Of a stretch of DNA of 42,246 nucleotides, positions 41,914-42,246 are shown one piece after another (positions within the stretch are counted from its first letter, which is position 1; every line of letters starts with the position of its first letter). The stretch comes from Eubacteriales bacterium. Lineage in GTDB: Bacteria; Bacillota; Clostridia; Lachnospirales; Lachnospiraceae. A model generated the notes under the pieces. That model did no database searches and had not been told where the DNA came from. It saw only the letters and a program-made list of their open reading frames with translations. The stretch lies in the NCBI GenBank assembly GCA_030527665.1, contig JAUNAK010000017.1:1-42246 (forward strand). The letters run 5' to 3'. A program made the translations under genes and the position numbers.

Positions 41914-42100
41914 TCGATTTTTTCCTTCTTGCCATAAATTTCTTCACTTCATCAGCCCCACGCAAATGGGTAATCTGCAAATCAGGAGCTGGTGCCTGGC
42001 AAATAGCTTCCTGATAAGACTCTTCAATTGCATTTGCAAATTGTTCAACTTGTTCTTTTCCGGAAACGACAAATGTTTTAGTAATACTTGAAGTTGCCAT
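41906..42100 (-). CDS. Small antitoxin candidate paired with the GNAT protein
   Basis: The protein has 64 residues: a short beta N-terminus (MATSSITKTFVVSGKEQVEQFANAIEESYQEA), then a linker rich in alanine and proline, then a basic tail (RGADEVKKFMARRKKSNA). It does not look like the ribbon-helix-helix antitoxins usual for TacT-type systems, since no RHH signature is seen. The start has AAAGGAG seven bases upstream. It precedes and overlaps the toxin gene, which is the common antitoxin-first order. Neutralisation by binding is inferred from position and size only. Confidence 0.7.
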   Translation of the reverse strand: MATSSITKTFVVSGKEQVEQFANAIEESYQEAICQAPAPDLQITHLRGADEVKKFMARRKKSNA

Positions 42101-42155
42101 AATACGTCTCCTTTATTAGTATATTCTTATTACAAATTATCCATTCCTTAACTAT

Positions 42156-42184
42156 ATCCTATTCGCTTTTACAGACTTTGGCAA
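42156..42184 (-). promoter_or_regulatory. Possible promoter of the toxin-antitoxin operon
   Basis: On the minus strand TTGCCA (42179-42184), a 17-bp spacer and TAGGAT (42156-42161). The -35 matches five of six bases, the -10 four of six. Confidence 0.45.
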
Positions 42185-42203
42185 CCGCAAATTAACGATC
42201 ATT

Positions 42204-42240
42204 TTCTGTGTTTAACAGAAACGAAATTCCTATTAAACAC
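42204..42240. repeat. Nested inverted repeats upstream of the toxin-antitoxin operon
   Basis: GTGTTTAA and TTAAACAC form 8-bp inverted arms about 17 nt apart, and TTCTGT-GTTTA-ACAGAA forms a second small hairpin sharing the left arm. This may be an operator for the pair or a terminator of a gene beyond the window edge. No other gene is visible in the last 145 bases. Confidence 0.5.
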
Positions 42241-42246
42241 AAAATC

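Noticed and set aside
1-42246. Prophage, integrative element or insertion sequence
   Set aside because: No transposase, integrase, structural phage gene or terminal inverted repeat with target duplication was seen on either strand.

Overview
The window looks like a chromosomal segment of a gut-type Firmicute, most likely Lachnospiraceae. Supporting this are strong AGGAGG ribosome sites, TTGACA/TATAAT promoters, many rho-independent terminators, a PTS controlled by a BglG/LicT-type antiterminator, EpsG and VanZ family proteins, and a gene pair I recognise as DUF5716/DUF5717, families I know mainly from Lachnospiraceae. Species cannot be named from sequence alone. No rRNA, tRNA, CRISPR array, transposase or phage gene was seen.

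Region 1 (about 0.1-19.7 kb, all minus strand) is a capsule or exopolysaccharide locus. In transcription order it holds a DegT-type sugar aminotransferase, the priming sugar transferase, an ATP-grasp enzyme, two GT4 glycosyltransferases, a hexapeptide acyltransferase, a GT2, an EpsG-like polymerase, a GT32, a second hexapeptide acyltransferase, three more GT4 enzymes (two of them paralogues), a Wzx flippase, a GT2, a pyruvyl-transferase-like protein, an NTP_transf_5 protein, a VanZ protein and an LCP-family ligase. This covers the whole lipid-linked, Wzx/Wzy-type route: prime, extend, decorate, flip, polymerise, attach. No chain-length regulator or kinase is in the window. The middle (about 3.4-9.4 kb) and 16.7-18.4 kb are visibly richer in A+T than the ends, suggesting mosaic assembly.

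Region 2 (19.7-24.4 kb) has an HPr-like protein without the catalytic histidine, followed by two related hairpins that separate it from the capsule operon. Next is a two-gene lacI-lacZ operon whose leader carries three exact-period 19-bp repeats.

Region 3 (24.4-29.1 kb) is a metal-homeostasis island: a free HMA-domain protein, an ArsR-type repressor, an aldo/keto reductase and a CPC-type P1B ATPase. The HMA gene and the ATPase gene have promoters of identical layout with near-identical ATTAAAC operators at the same distance from the -10. Two copies of a small structured element with a 12-residue reading frame lie between HMA and ArsR. A degenerate 21-bp tandem repeat lies between the reductase and the ATPase.

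Region 4 (29.2-32.7 kb) is a glucose-type PTS IICBA permease plus its PRD antiterminator. The leader shows a promoter, a RAT site and an overlapping terminator.

Region 5 (32.8-39.8 kb) is the least understood part: a giant DUF5717 protein, a DUF5716 protein with a degenerate Hsp70/actin-like layout, and a TPR protein in one tight operon. It is transcribed away from a CobD/HisC-like aminotransferase from what looks like one symmetric promoter. The aminotransferase mRNA has a structured leader of about 220 nt.

Region 6 (39.8-42.2 kb) has a membrane acyltransferase with a repeat-bearing hydrophilic insert and a GNAT-type toxin-antitoxin pair.
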